This document shows positions 8,097-16,132 of a DNA stretch of 32,330 nucleotides, one piece after another. Position 1 is the first letter of the stretch; each line of letters opens with the position of its first letter. The notes beneath the pieces were generated by a model, which saw only the letters and a list, made by a program, of their open reading frames with translations, made no database searches and was not told where the DNA came from. The stretch is from NCBI GenBank assembly GCA_910576875.1, contig CAJTKI010000002.1, forward strand, positions 1 to 32,330. Direction: 5' to 3'. The stretch is from an uncultured Christensenella sp. (GTDB lineage: Bacteria; Bacillota; Clostridia; Christensenellales; UBA3700). The position numbers and the translations under genes were made by a program.

Positions 8097-9276
8097 ATTT
8101 CTGTTCTCCTTGTACATATTGGAAGAGCGGAGACATGGCTCTGAGCCGCTCGACGGTCTCGACGAGTTTGTCGAGCACGTAATCTACCTGTTCTTTGGTA
8201 TTGGATTTGCCGAAACTGAACCGAATGGAACCGTGCGCCGACTCGATCGGCACGCCGATCGCCAACAACACGTGCGACGGATCCAACGATCCGGACGAAC
8301 ACGCCGAACCGCTCGATACCGCGATCCCCGCCAAATCCAGACACATCAGGATCGACTCCCCTTCGATGTATTCAAAACTGAAATTCGCGTTGTTTGCAAG
8401 CCTGCGGTTCCAATCCGCGGGACCGTTGAGCCGCACGTCCGGAATGCGCGCAAGCACTTGCTCGACAAAATAATTTCTCAAAGCGGCGTTGCGGGCGTTG
8501 TTGTCGTCCATATGTGCGATTGCGCGTTCGATCGCGGCTCCCATGCCGACGATGCCGGGCGTATTGAGCGTGCCGGCGCGCATGCTGCGTTCCTGTTCCC
8601 CGCCGTCCATGAACCGTCCCACGCGCAGCCCATTGCGCTTATACAGCACGCCGACGCCTTTGGGTCCGTAAAACTTGTGCGCGCTCATCGACAGCATGTC
8701 GATCCCCATCTGCTTGACGTCGATTGCGACGCTGCCGATCGCTTGCACCGCGTCGGTGTGGAAGACAACGCCGTGCGCGCGGGCGATCGCGCCGATCTCG
8801 CGGATCGGCATCAACGTGCCGATTTCGTTGTTGGCGGTCATGATCGTGATCAAAATCGTCCGATCGTCGATCGCGTCTTCCAACGCGCGCGGATCGATCG
8901 CGCCGTCGCCGTCCACGCCGAGATACGTGACGCGGAAACCTTCTTTTTCCAACCGTCTGCACGTTTCGAGCACCGCGGGATGTTCGACTGCGCTCGTAAT
9001 GATATGGTCGCCCTTGTGCCGCAACGACTGCGCGATGCCCTTGATCGCCCAGTTATCGCTCTCGGTGCCGCCCGTCGTAAAATAAATCTCGTTGGGCGTC
9101 GCGTGAATCGCGCGGGCTACCTGTTCGCGCGCAAGATCGATCGCGCGCAACGCTTCCCGTCCGTAAAAATGCTGCGACGAACCGTTGCCGAATTGCTCCG
9201 AAAAATACGGCAGCATCTGCTGCAATACTTCCGGATCCGTTCCCGTCGTCGCCGAATGATCCAAATATACTTTCAT
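8089..9276 (-). CDS. iscS: Cysteine desulfurase NifS/IscS family
   Basis: This 395-residue PLP enzyme converts cysteine to alanine and passes persulfide sulfur to IscU. The N-terminus KVYLDHSATT is typical. The PLP lysine is K201 in SAHKFYGPKGVG, and the persulfide cysteine is C326 in SSGSACSSGS, in the long mobile loop of class I (IscS/NifS) enzymes. The ATG at 9274-9276 overlaps the iscR stop as ATGA and has GGAGGAG upstream. The frame extends further 5', but only within iscR. The product works with the adjacent IscU and probably also supplies sulfur for tRNA thiolation. Confidence 0.96.
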   Translation of the reverse strand: MKVYLDHSATTGTDPEVLQQMLPYFSEQFGNGSSQHFYGREALRAIDLAREQVARAIHATPNEIYFTTGGTESDNWAIKGIAQSLRHKGDHIITSAVEHPAVLETCRRLEKEGFRVTYLGVDGDGAIDPRALEDAIDDRTILITIMTANNEIGTLMPIREIGAIARAHGVVFHTDAVQAIGSVAIDVKQMGIDMLSMSAHKFYGPKGVGVLYKRNGLRVGRFMDGGEQERSMRAGTLNTPGIVGMGAAIERAIAHMDDNNARNAALRNYFVEQVLARIPDVRLNGPADWNRRLANNANFSFEYIEGESILMCLDLAGIAVSSGSACSSGSLDPSHVLLAIGVPIESAHGSIRFSFGKSNTKEQVDYVLDKLVETVERLRAMSPLFQYVQGEQKYV

Positions 9277-9677
9277 ACTCCCGACTCCTCCGCCAGACTG
9301 CTCAGCGGCATCGCGTCCAAACAATCGTTGATGGCGCGGTATAACTTATTCCATACATGATAGGTCGCGCACTGTCCGCGATTGTCGCACGCGCCGGACA
9401 GACAATCCACGATCACAAGCCCGTCTTCGACCGCGCGCAGCACTTCTCCCGCGCTGATCTGCTCGGGGGAACGGGACAGATAATACCCGCCCGCCGCGCC
9501 GCGCGCAGACTCGACCAAACCGGCTTTGCGCAAGATCGCCAGCAGTTGTTCCAAATATTTTTCGCTCAATTGCGTGGACGACGCCATCGCGTTGAGCGGT
9601 TTTGCGCCCTGCCCGTAATGCTGCGCCAGATAGCACATCGCTTTGAGCCCGTAACGCGCTTTGGAAGAAAGCTTCAT
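9273..9677 (-). CDS. iscR: Rrf2-family Fe-S sensing repressor (IscR-like)
   Basis: This 134-residue Rrf2 winged-helix regulator is first in the Fe-S operon. The start MKLSSKARYGLKAM at 9675-9677 is the family N-terminus; a longer open frame would run through the promoter. Cluster-ligand candidates C92, C97, C103 and H107 closely match the C92/C98/C104/H107 set of E. coli IscR, so it probably binds a [2Fe-2S] cluster made by its own operon. The alternative is CymR-type cysteine sensing, but CymR lacks this Cys set. An inverted repeat on its own -10 box argues for autorepression. GGTAGG upstream serves as a modest ribosome site. Confidence 0.9.
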   Translation of the reverse strand: MKLSSKARYGLKAMCYLAQHYGQGAKPLNAMASSTQLSEKYLEQLLAILRKAGLVESARGAAGGYYLSRSPEQISAGEVLRAVEDGLVIVDCLSGACDNRGQCATYHVWNKLYRAINDCLDAMPLSSLAEESGV

Positions 9678-9698
9678 CCGAATACCTACCAATTTACT

Positions 9699-9716
9699 AG
9701 GATTTATTTTAATCCT
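9699..9716. promoter_or_regulatory. Probable IscR operator
   Basis: The perfect inverted repeat AGGATT-N6-AATCCT is centred on the -10 box (9706-9711) of the iscR promoter. Its position means a bound dimer would block RNA polymerase. Confidence 0.6.
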
Positions 9717-9734
9717 ATTTTGACCGTTTGTCAA
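9706..9734 (-). promoter_or_regulatory. iscR-iscS-iscU promoter
   Basis: On the minus strand, TTGACA (9734-9729), a 17-nt spacer and TAAAAT (9711-9706) predict a start near 9699, giving a leader of about 22 nt. Confidence 0.85.
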
Positions 9735-9773
9735 CGATTTGATGCGCATCGTCCGCGGAAATTTGCATACCGC

Positions 9774-9804
9774 AAAAAAATCGCCGCCCGCTTAAGCGGA
9801 CGGC
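9774..9804 (-). terminator. glyA intrinsic terminator
   Basis: On the minus strand, a 9-bp GC-rich stem (GCCGTCCGC/GCGGGCGGC, one U-G pair) with a TTAA loop is followed by GA and seven T residues (9780-9774). It lies 21 bp after the glyA stop. Confidence 0.9.
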
Positions 9805-9825
9805 AACCGTCTCTTTGAATCGAAC

Positions 9826-11082
9826 TCAGCGCAAAATATCGTTTTCGTACAACGGATATTTCTTGCACAGCGCGGCGACCTTGGCGCTGCAACGCTCGAT
9901 CGCGACTTCGCCGTTGTCCACGAGATCCGCGATGCACTCCGCGATGATCTCCATGTCCGCTTCTTTCATGCCGCGCGACGTAACGGCGGGCGTGCCCAAC
10001 CGAATGCCGCTCGTGACAAACGGCGTCTGCGTATCGAACGGGATCGCGTTCTTGTTCGCGGTGATGTGTGCTTCGTCGAGCAGATGCTCGATCTCCTTGC
10101 CCGTCTTGCCCTTGCCGGTCAGATCGACGAGCATCAAATGATTGTCCGTACCGCCCGAAACCAGATCGATGCCGCGGCTGGTCAACGCATTCGCCAACGC
10201 CTGCGCATTGGCGCAGACCTGACGCTGATACGCGCGGAATTCTTCGCTCATCGCTTCTTTGAGCGCGACCGCCTTGGCGGCGATGACGTGCATCAACGGA
10301 CCGCCCTGCGTGCCCGGGAAAATCGCTTTGTTGATCTTGGTCGCGATCTCTTCGTCGTTGGTCAGGATCAAGCCGCCGCGCGGTCCGCGCAACGTCTTGT
10401 GCGTCGTCGTCGTGACGACGTGCGCATGCGGGATCGGCGTCGGATGACAGCCCGCCGCGACCAGACCCGCGATGTGCGCCATATCCACCATCAGATACGC
10501 GCCGACCTTGTCGGCGATCCGACGGAAACGCTCGAAGTCCAACAGTCTCGGATACGCGCTCGCGCCCGCCAAAATGAGTTTGGGCTTGTGCTCGACGGCG
10601 AGACGCTCGATCTCGTCGTAATCGATCATGCTCGTCTTGCGATCCACGCAATACGGAACGATGTTGAAATATTTGCCCGAAATATTGACCGGACTGCCGT
10701 GGGACAGGTGTCCGCCGTGCGCCAGGCTCATGCTCAATACGGTATCCCCGGGCGTCAGCAACGCGAAAAACGTCGCCAAATTGGCGTTGGCGCCGCTATG
10801 CGCCTGCACGTTCGCGTATTTCGCGCCGAACAGTTCGCAAGCGCGTTGGATCGCGAGATTCTCCGCGATATCGACGTGCTGGCAACCGCCGTAATACCGT
10901 TTTGCGGGATAACCTTCCGCGTATTTGTTCGTAAAGAACGTTCCCATCGCCGCCATTACCGCGGGGGAAACGATGTTCTCGCTGGCAATCAATTCGATAT
11001 TGCCCTGTTGACGGGTCAGTTCGAGTTCCATAGCCTGGTACAACTCGGGGTCGCTTTCGCGGATCAATTTCAGATCAACCAT
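9826..11082 (-). CDS. glyA: Serine hydroxymethyltransferase
   Basis: This 418-residue PLP enzyme interconverts serine plus tetrahydrofolate with glycine plus 5,10-methylene-tetrahydrofolate, the main source of one-carbon units. The family signature is clear: IELIASENIVSP (29-40), KYAEGYPAKRYYGG (53-66) and the PLP lysine K229 in TTTTHKTLRGPRGG, the same number as in E. coli. The start has AAGGAG 6 nt upstream. It is monocistronic, with its own promoter and terminator. The leader of about 35 nt is too short for a glycine riboswitch. Methylene-THF made here is the methyl donor used by TrmFO, encoded further upstream. Confidence 0.98.
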   Translation of the reverse strand: MVDLKLIRESDPELYQAMELELTRQQGNIELIASENIVSPAVMAAMGTFFTNKYAEGYPAKRYYGGCQHVDIAENLAIQRACELFGAKYANVQAHSGANANLATFFALLTPGDTVLSMSLAHGGHLSHGSPVNISGKYFNIVPYCVDRKTSMIDYDEIERLAVEHKPKLILAGASAYPRLLDFERFRRIADKVGAYLMVDMAHIAGLVAAGCHPTPIPHAHVVTTTTHKTLRGPRGGLILTNDEEIATKINKAIFPGTQGGPLMHVIAAKAVALKEAMSEEFRAYQRQVCANAQALANALTSRGIDLVSGGTDNHLMLVDLTGKGKTGKEIEHLLDEAHITANKNAIPFDTQTPFVTSGIRLGTPAVTSRGMKEADMEIIAECIADLVDNGEVAIERCSAKVAALCKKYPLYENDILR

Positions 11083-11123
11083 GATTTTCTCCTTGTGTGC
11101 ACGCGTGCGCGTCGTTTAGTGAT

Positions 11124-11152
11124 ATTGTAGCACATACGCGCGCGCGGCGCAA
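11124..11152 (-). promoter_or_regulatory. glyA promoter
   Basis: On the minus strand, TTGCGC (11152-11147), a 17-nt spacer and TACAAT (11129-11124) predict a start near 11117. The leader contains the 10-bp palindrome GCACGCGTGC, of unknown meaning. Confidence 0.65.
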
Positions 11153-11180
11153 ACATATTATGCGTAAATTTTGTCCCGAC

Positions 11181-12971
11181 TCAGTCTTCCCGATCGACGC
11201 ATGCGATCGCGAGTTCGCCGAGCTGTTTAAGTTCCACCGGAGCGGGCGCGCCGGTCATCAGACAAGACGCGTTCTGCACTTTCGGGAACGCGATGACGTC
11301 CTTGATGTTGTCGGTGCCGGTCACGGTCATGACCAGACGGTCCAGCCCGAACGCAAGTCCGCCGTGCGGCGGCACGCCGTAACGGAACGCGTCCACAAAG
11401 AACCCGAACCGACTGCGGATCTCTTCTTCGCTCATGCCCAGCAAACCGAACATCTTCTCCTGCATCTTGACGTCGTGGATACGAATGCTGCCGCCGCCGG
11501 CTTCCTGTCCGTTGATGACGAAGTCGTACGCGTTCGCGCGCACCGCGAGCGGATCGGTATCGAGCAACGGAATATCCTCGACCTTCGGGCTCGTAAACGG
11601 ATGGTGCACCGCGACGTAACGACCTTCTTCCGCATCGTATTCGAGCAACGGAAAATCGACGACCCACAAAAAGTCGTACTTGCTCTTATCGTACAGCGCA
11701 TATTTGTCTGCGAGATGACAGCGCAGCGCGCCGAGCGCGTCGAACACGACCTTGTTCGCGTCCGCGACGAAGAACAACACGTCCCCGACCTGCGCGTCGA
11801 GCGCCTGCAAGACGGCTTGTTTGCGCTGCTCGTCGAGATTTTTCAAGATCGGCGACGTGATGCCGTCTTCGCGCAACATCGCAAAGCCCAGCCCCTTGGC
11901 GCCGTAACTCTTGACAAATTCGCCGCACGCGTCCACGTCCTTGCGCGTCATCTTGGACAGCAGACCTTTGGCGTTAATCGCGCGCACGCTGCCGCCCGCC
12001 GCGATCGCATTGTCGAATACGACGAATCCGCTGCCGCGCACGATCTGCGTCAAATCGCACAGTTCCATGCCGAAACGCGTATCCGGCTTGTCGCTGCCCC
12101 AACGGCGCATCGCTTCGGCGTACGGAATGCGGCGGATTTTCTCGTCGATTTCCATATCCAAGCAGGCGCGGAACACGGCGCGGATCAAGCCTTCCGCGAT
12201 CTCCATGACCTGTTCGTCCTGCTCGACGTAACTCATTTCCAGATCGATCTGCGTAAATTCCGGCTGACGGTTGGCGCGCAAATCTTCGTCGCGGAAACAT
12301 TTGGCGACCTGATAGTACCGATCCATGCCGGCGATCATCAACAATTGCTTATACAGCTGCGGCGACTGCGGCAATGCGTAAAACGAACCGTGGTGCACGC
12401 GCGACGGCACGAGATAGTCGCGCGCGCCTTCGGGCGTGGACTTCCCGAAAAACGGCGTTTCGATTTCCAAAAATCCCAGATCCGCCAAATAGTTGCGCGC
12501 GACGCGCGTGATCTTGTCGCGCATCACGAGTTTGCTCTGCAAATAGTTGCGGCGCAGATCGAGATAGCGATACGTCAGACGCAGGTTTTCGCTCGCCTTG
12601 ACGTCTTCGGTCACGACAAACGGCGTCACGTCCGCCTCGGACAAAATCTTGATCTGTTGGGCGGCGATTTCGATCGCGCCCGTCGCCATCGTCACGTTGA
12701 CGTTGCCGCCGCGCGAACGCACGACGCCGCTGACCGCGAGCACGTATTCGTTGCGGATCGTCTGCGCTTTGTCGAGCAACGCCCGATCGCACGTATCGTC
12801 GAGCGCGATCTGCACGACCCCGCTCACGTCCCGCAGGTCGAGAAACATCAGGTTGCCCAAATTGCGGTATTTGGCGACAAATCCCATCACTGTGACCGAC
12901 TCGCCGATCTGTTGCGCGCCGATCGTGCCGCACATATGCGTGCGTTGCGTACCCTGCAAATAATCTATCAT
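11181..12971 (-). CDS. aspS: Aspartyl-tRNA synthetase
   Basis: This 596-residue class II synthetase charges tRNA-Asp. An N-terminal OB-fold anticodon-binding domain (about 1-105, RNLGNLMFLDLRD at 36-48) is followed by the catalytic core. The core has motif 2 (FRDEDLRANRQPEFTQ, 226-241) and a bacterial GAD insertion, and C-terminal motif 3 reads GLAFGLDRLVM. Length is typical. The start overlaps the hisS stop as ATGA, so it is the last gene of the long comM-aspS run. The tRNA-specificity position equivalent to E. coli Leu30 is Leu (in RNLG), which favours a discriminating enzyme. The second position (E. coli Lys82) appears to be Gly, as in non-discriminating enzymes. Confidence 0.97.
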   Translation of the reverse strand: MIDYLQGTQRTHMCGTIGAQQIGESVTVMGFVAKYRNLGNLMFLDLRDVSGVVQIALDDTCDRALLDKAQTIRNEYVLAVSGVVRSRGGNVNVTMATGAIEIAAQQIKILSEADVTPFVVTEDVKASENLRLTYRYLDLRRNYLQSKLVMRDKITRVARNYLADLGFLEIETPFFGKSTPEGARDYLVPSRVHHGSFYALPQSPQLYKQLLMIAGMDRYYQVAKCFRDEDLRANRQPEFTQIDLEMSYVEQDEQVMEIAEGLIRAVFRACLDMEIDEKIRRIPYAEAMRRWGSDKPDTRFGMELCDLTQIVRGSGFVVFDNAIAAGGSVRAINAKGLLSKMTRKDVDACGEFVKSYGAKGLGFAMLREDGITSPILKNLDEQRKQAVLQALDAQVGDVLFFVADANKVVFDALGALRCHLADKYALYDKSKYDFLWVVDFPLLEYDAEEGRYVAVHHPFTSPKVEDIPLLDTDPLAVRANAYDFVINGQEAGGGSIRIHDVKMQEKMFGLLGMSEEEIRSRFGFFVDAFRYGVPPHGGLAFGLDRLVMTVTGTDNIKDVIAFPKVQNASCLMTGAPAPVELKQLGELAIACVDRED

Positions 12972-14236
12972 ATCCGTTCTCCTTTTCCGTCCGCGGCAAC
13001 GATCGCCGTTGCGGACGGCTGCGTCATCGTACTTTCCCCCGTCGTCATATCCTTGACGTTGACCCGATTGCCCGCCAACTCGTCTTCGCCGATCAGCACG
13101 ACATGCCGCGCGCCGATCTTATTGGCGTATTTGAGCTGCGCTTTCATGCCCCGATCGAGCAGGTCGACGCTGACCGCTTTACCCGCGTCTCGCAGTTGCG
13201 CCGCAAGATTCGCCGCGAGTCCCTTCGCGTCCTCGCACAGCGGCGCGATATAGTAGTCGGGCGCATACGCCTGTCCCAGCGGTAACCCCAACTGCTCGCA
13301 CGTCAGCAGCAGGCGCTCGATTCCCATGCCGAACCCGACCGCCGGCGTAGGTTTGCCGCCGACCTGTTCGACGAGATTGTTGTAGCGTCCGCCGCCGCAC
13401 ACGGTTCCTTGCGCGCCGATGTTGGACGAGATGAACTCGAAGACCGTCCGCGTATAATAATCCAGTCCGCGCACGATGTGCGGATCGATTTCGTACGCCA
13501 TACCGATCGCGTCGAGACCGGCGCAGACCTGTTCGTGATGCGTGCGACACTCGTCGCACAGATAGTCGAGCGTGACGGGCGCCTGCGCGGTAATCGCCTT
13601 GCACCCCGCCTCTTTGCAGTCCAATATGCGCAACGGATTCTTATCGAATCGCTCGCGGCACACCGGACACATATCGTCCAGACGGCTTTGCAGATACGCG
13701 CGCAACGCGACGTTGTAGCGTACGCGGCATTCGGGACAGCCGATGCTGTTGATGCGCAACGACAGATTGCCGATACCCAATCGCTTGAAGAGCGTCGCCG
13801 CAACCGTCATGACTTCGACGTCGGCGAGCGGCGACGACGCGCCGAAATATTCGATCCCGAACTGGTGGTGTTCTCTCAACCGCCCCGCCTGCGGGCGTTC
13901 GTAGCGGAAGACGGGCGTTATGTAATACATTTTCGTCGGCTGCGGATTGGCATACAGCGCGTTCTCGATAAACGCGCGCGCAACGCCCGCGGTGCCTTCC
14001 GGTTTGAGCGTCATGCTTCTGCCGCCCTTGTCCTCGAACGTGTACATTTCCTTATTGACGATATCGGTCGTATCGCCCACGCCGCGCAAAAACAACTCGG
14101 TATGTTCGAATACCGGCGTGCGGATCTCGTCGATGCAGAACAGGCGCGCCACGTCGCGCATCGTGTTTTCCAAATAGTGCCAGCGGTACGCGTCCTGCGG
14201 CAGGACGTCTTTGGTTCCCTTCGGAATGTTGATCAT
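12968..14236 (-). CDS. hisS: Histidyl-tRNA synthetase
   Basis: This 422-residue class II synthetase charges tRNA-His. Family motifs are PKGTKDVLP near the N-terminus, motif 2 with FRYERPQAGRLREHHQFGIE (about 109-128), the histidine-specific GLDYYTRTVFEF and motif 3 VGFGMGIERLLL. A C-terminal anticodon-binding domain follows. A CxxC...CxxxxC-like insertion (MCPVCRERFDKNP and neighbouring cysteines) is common in clostridial HisRS and may bind Zn. The start has AGAGGA 8 nt upstream and lies 12 bp after the hslU stop. No T-box leader is possible at this spacing, so expression follows the upstream genes. Confidence 0.97.
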   Translation of the reverse strand: MINIPKGTKDVLPQDAYRWHYLENTMRDVARLFCIDEIRTPVFEHTELFLRGVGDTTDIVNKEMYTFEDKGGRSMTLKPEGTAGVARAFIENALYANPQPTKMYYITPVFRYERPQAGRLREHHQFGIEYFGASSPLADVEVMTVAATLFKRLGIGNLSLRINSIGCPECRVRYNVALRAYLQSRLDDMCPVCRERFDKNPLRILDCKEAGCKAITAQAPVTLDYLCDECRTHHEQVCAGLDAIGMAYEIDPHIVRGLDYYTRTVFEFISSNIGAQGTVCGGGRYNNLVEQVGGKPTPAVGFGMGIERLLLTCEQLGLPLGQAYAPDYYIAPLCEDAKGLAANLAAQLRDAGKAVSVDLLDRGMKAQLKYANKIGARHVVLIGEDELAGNRVNVKDMTTGESTMTQPSATAIVAADGKGERI

Positions 14237-14248
14237 ATCGTAGTCCTC

Positions 14249-15571
14249 TTACAAGATGTATTTTTTGAGATTGAGCTGTTTGATCGTGTTTTCCAGATGT
14301 TCGAGCACATACTGTTTATCGACGACGACTTCTTCTTCGCGCTCGTTTTCGCCGGCGCGGAATCCGATCTCGTCCAACAGCGTTTCCATAACCGTGTGCA
14401 AACGCCGCGCGCCGATGTCTTCGCTGTTCTCATTCTCCGCCGCGGCGACGCGCGCGATTTGGCGGATCGCTTCGGGCGTAAATTTGAGCCGCACGCGATC
14501 GACTTTGAGCATCTCGGTGTACTGCATCAGGATCGCGTTGTCCGGCTTGGTCAGGATCTCGACGAAATCTTCTTCCGTCAAACTCTCCAACCGCACGTTG
14601 ACCGGAAAACGTCCCTGCAATTCCGGAATCAGATCGCTCACGCTCGACACGTGGAACGCGCCCGCCGCGATAAACAGAATATAATCCGTCTTGATCTGTC
14701 CGTACTTGGTGTTGACGGTGCTGCCTTCGACGATGGGCAAGATGTCTCTTTGCACGCCTTCGCGCGATACGTCGTGTCCGTGCGTATTGCCGCTGGTCGC
14801 GATCTTGTCGATCTCGTCGATGAAGATCATGCCGTCGTTTTCGGCGCGACGGATCGCTTCGGCGTTGACGCTCTCGTCGTCGATCAGGTTTTCCTGTTCG
14901 AATTCGAGCAGCTGTCTGTACGCGTCGCGTACCTTGCACGTGTGCGACTTCATTTTGGGTTTGTTGCCGAACATGCCGCCCATCAGTTCCCCGATGTTGA
15001 TCTCCATGCCGCCGCCCTGTCCGATCGTCTGCGATTTGGGCTTTTCGGGCAGTTCGATCGAGATCTGCACGTCGTCCAGTTTGCCTTCGCGCAATTCCTG
15101 CAACACATATCCGCGGATCTGCGTATCGGACAGATCGGGATAGGCTTCCTTACGGGTTTTGATCAACGCGGGCGCAAGCCGTTCTTCGACGCGCTCGGCG
15201 GCGCGCAGTTCGACTTCTTTCGCCTTTTCTTCTTTGACCAGACGCACCGCGACTTCGACCAGATCGCGCACCATCGATTCGACGTCGCGCCCGACATAGC
15301 CGACTTCGGTAAACTTGGTTGCCTCCACTTTGACGAACGGCGCGTGCACAAGCTTTGCCAAACGACGGGCGATCTCGGTCTTACCCACGCCGGTCGGACC
15401 TTGCAGAATGATATTCTTGGGCGTAATCTCGTCGCGCAGCGCGGGATCGAGCCGACTGCGACGGTAACGGTTGCGCAGCGCGACCGCGACGGCGCGCTTG
15501 GCGGCGGTCTGACCGATGATATAGCGGTCGAGTTCCTTGACGATCTGATCGGGGGTCAATGCTTTTTCCAT
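14249..15571 (-). CDS. hslU: ATP-dependent protease unfoldase HslU (ClpY)
   Basis: This 440-residue AAA+ subunit unfolds substrates and feeds them into the HslV peptidase chamber. The N-terminus TPDQIVKELDRYIIGQ is typical. Walker A is GPTGVGKT (58-65) and Walker B lies in MIFIDEIDKIA. The intermediate domain is the variable stretch between them, sensor regions follow, and the C-terminal tail LKKYIL is the type that docks into HslV. The start is one base after the hslV stop (TAACATG), with GGAGGAG in the end of hslV, so subunit synthesis is coupled. Confidence 0.97.
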   Translation of the reverse strand: MEKALTPDQIVKELDRYIIGQTAAKRAVAVALRNRYRRSRLDPALRDEITPKNIILQGPTGVGKTEIARRLAKLVHAPFVKVEATKFTEVGYVGRDVESMVRDLVEVAVRLVKEEKAKEVELRAAERVEERLAPALIKTRKEAYPDLSDTQIRGYVLQELREGKLDDVQISIELPEKPKSQTIGQGGGMEINIGELMGGMFGNKPKMKSHTCKVRDAYRQLLEFEQENLIDDESVNAEAIRRAENDGMIFIDEIDKIATSGNTHGHDVSREGVQRDILPIVEGSTVNTKYGQIKTDYILFIAAGAFHVSSVSDLIPELQGRFPVNVRLESLTEEDFVEILTKPDNAILMQYTEMLKVDRVRLKFTPEAIRQIARVAAAENENSEDIGARRLHTVMETLLDEIGFRAGENEREEEVVVDKQYVLEHLENTIKQLNLKKYIL

Positions 15572-15572
15572 G

Positions 15573-16106
15573 TTAGATCTCCTCCACCGTGATGCTGTCG
15601 TTCGTAAATACGCACAGTTCGCTCGCGATCGTCAACGCTTTGCGCGCGATTTCCGCGGCGGGCAAATCGGTCTCGCGCACGAGCGCGCGCGCCGCCGCCA
15701 ACGCATAGTTGCCGCCCGAGCCGATCGCGCAGACGTCTCCGTCCGGATCGATGACTTCGCCCGATCCGGATACGAGCAACAGGTTTTCCCTGTCTGCGAC
15801 GATCATCATCGCTTCCAGCTTGCGCGCAACCTTATCGTTGCGCCACAACTGCGCGAGTTCGACCGCGCTGCGCATCAGATTGCCGCTGTATTTTTGCAGC
15901 ATTTTTTCGAATTTTTCGCTCAACGTCATCGCGTCCGAAACCGATCCCGCAAATCCGAGAATCACTTTGCCGTCGAAAATACGTTTGACCTTGCGCGCCG
16001 TGCCTTTGAGGATGACGCTTTCGCCCATCGTGATCTGTCCGTCTCCGGCGATCGCGATCGTGCCGCCGCGCCGCACCGCGCAAATGGTTGTGCCTCTCAT
16101 TTCCAT
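15573..16106 (-). CDS. hslV: ATP-dependent protease peptidase subunit HslV (ClpQ)
   Basis: This 177-residue proteasome-like Ntn hydrolase subunit should form a dodecamer capped by HslU. The catalytic N-terminal threonine is expected to be T6 of MEMRGTTICAVRR, so a five-residue leader (or MRG from the internal ATG) must be removed for activity. The GDGQITMG and SGGNYALAAARAL segments are diagnostic. The start at 16106 has AAGGAG 8 nt upstream. Bacillus places xerC between trmFO and hslV, and that gene is absent here. Confidence 0.96.
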   Translation of the reverse strand: MEMRGTTICAVRRGGTIAIAGDGQITMGESVILKGTARKVKRIFDGKVILGFAGSVSDAMTLSEKFEKMLQKYSGNLMRSAVELAQLWRNDKVARKLEAMMIVADRENLLLVSGSGEVIDPDGDVCAIGSGGNYALAAARALVRETDLPAAEIARKALTIASELCVFTNDSITVEEI

Positions 16107-16132
16107 ATCCGAGTCTCCTTGTTGTTTCGAGC

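Noticed and set aside
11083..11124. Glycine or other riboswitch in the glyA leader
   Set aside because: The predicted leader is only about 35 nt, too short for a glycine or SAM riboswitch.
12968..14260. T-box elements before hisS or aspS
   Set aside because: hisS starts 12 bp after hslU and aspS overlaps hisS, so there is no room for a leader RNA.
11097..15592. Two plus-strand open frames of more than 700 codons opposite aspS, hisS and hslU
   Set aside because: Same antisense artefact; the minus-strand genes are unmistakable synthetases and HslU.
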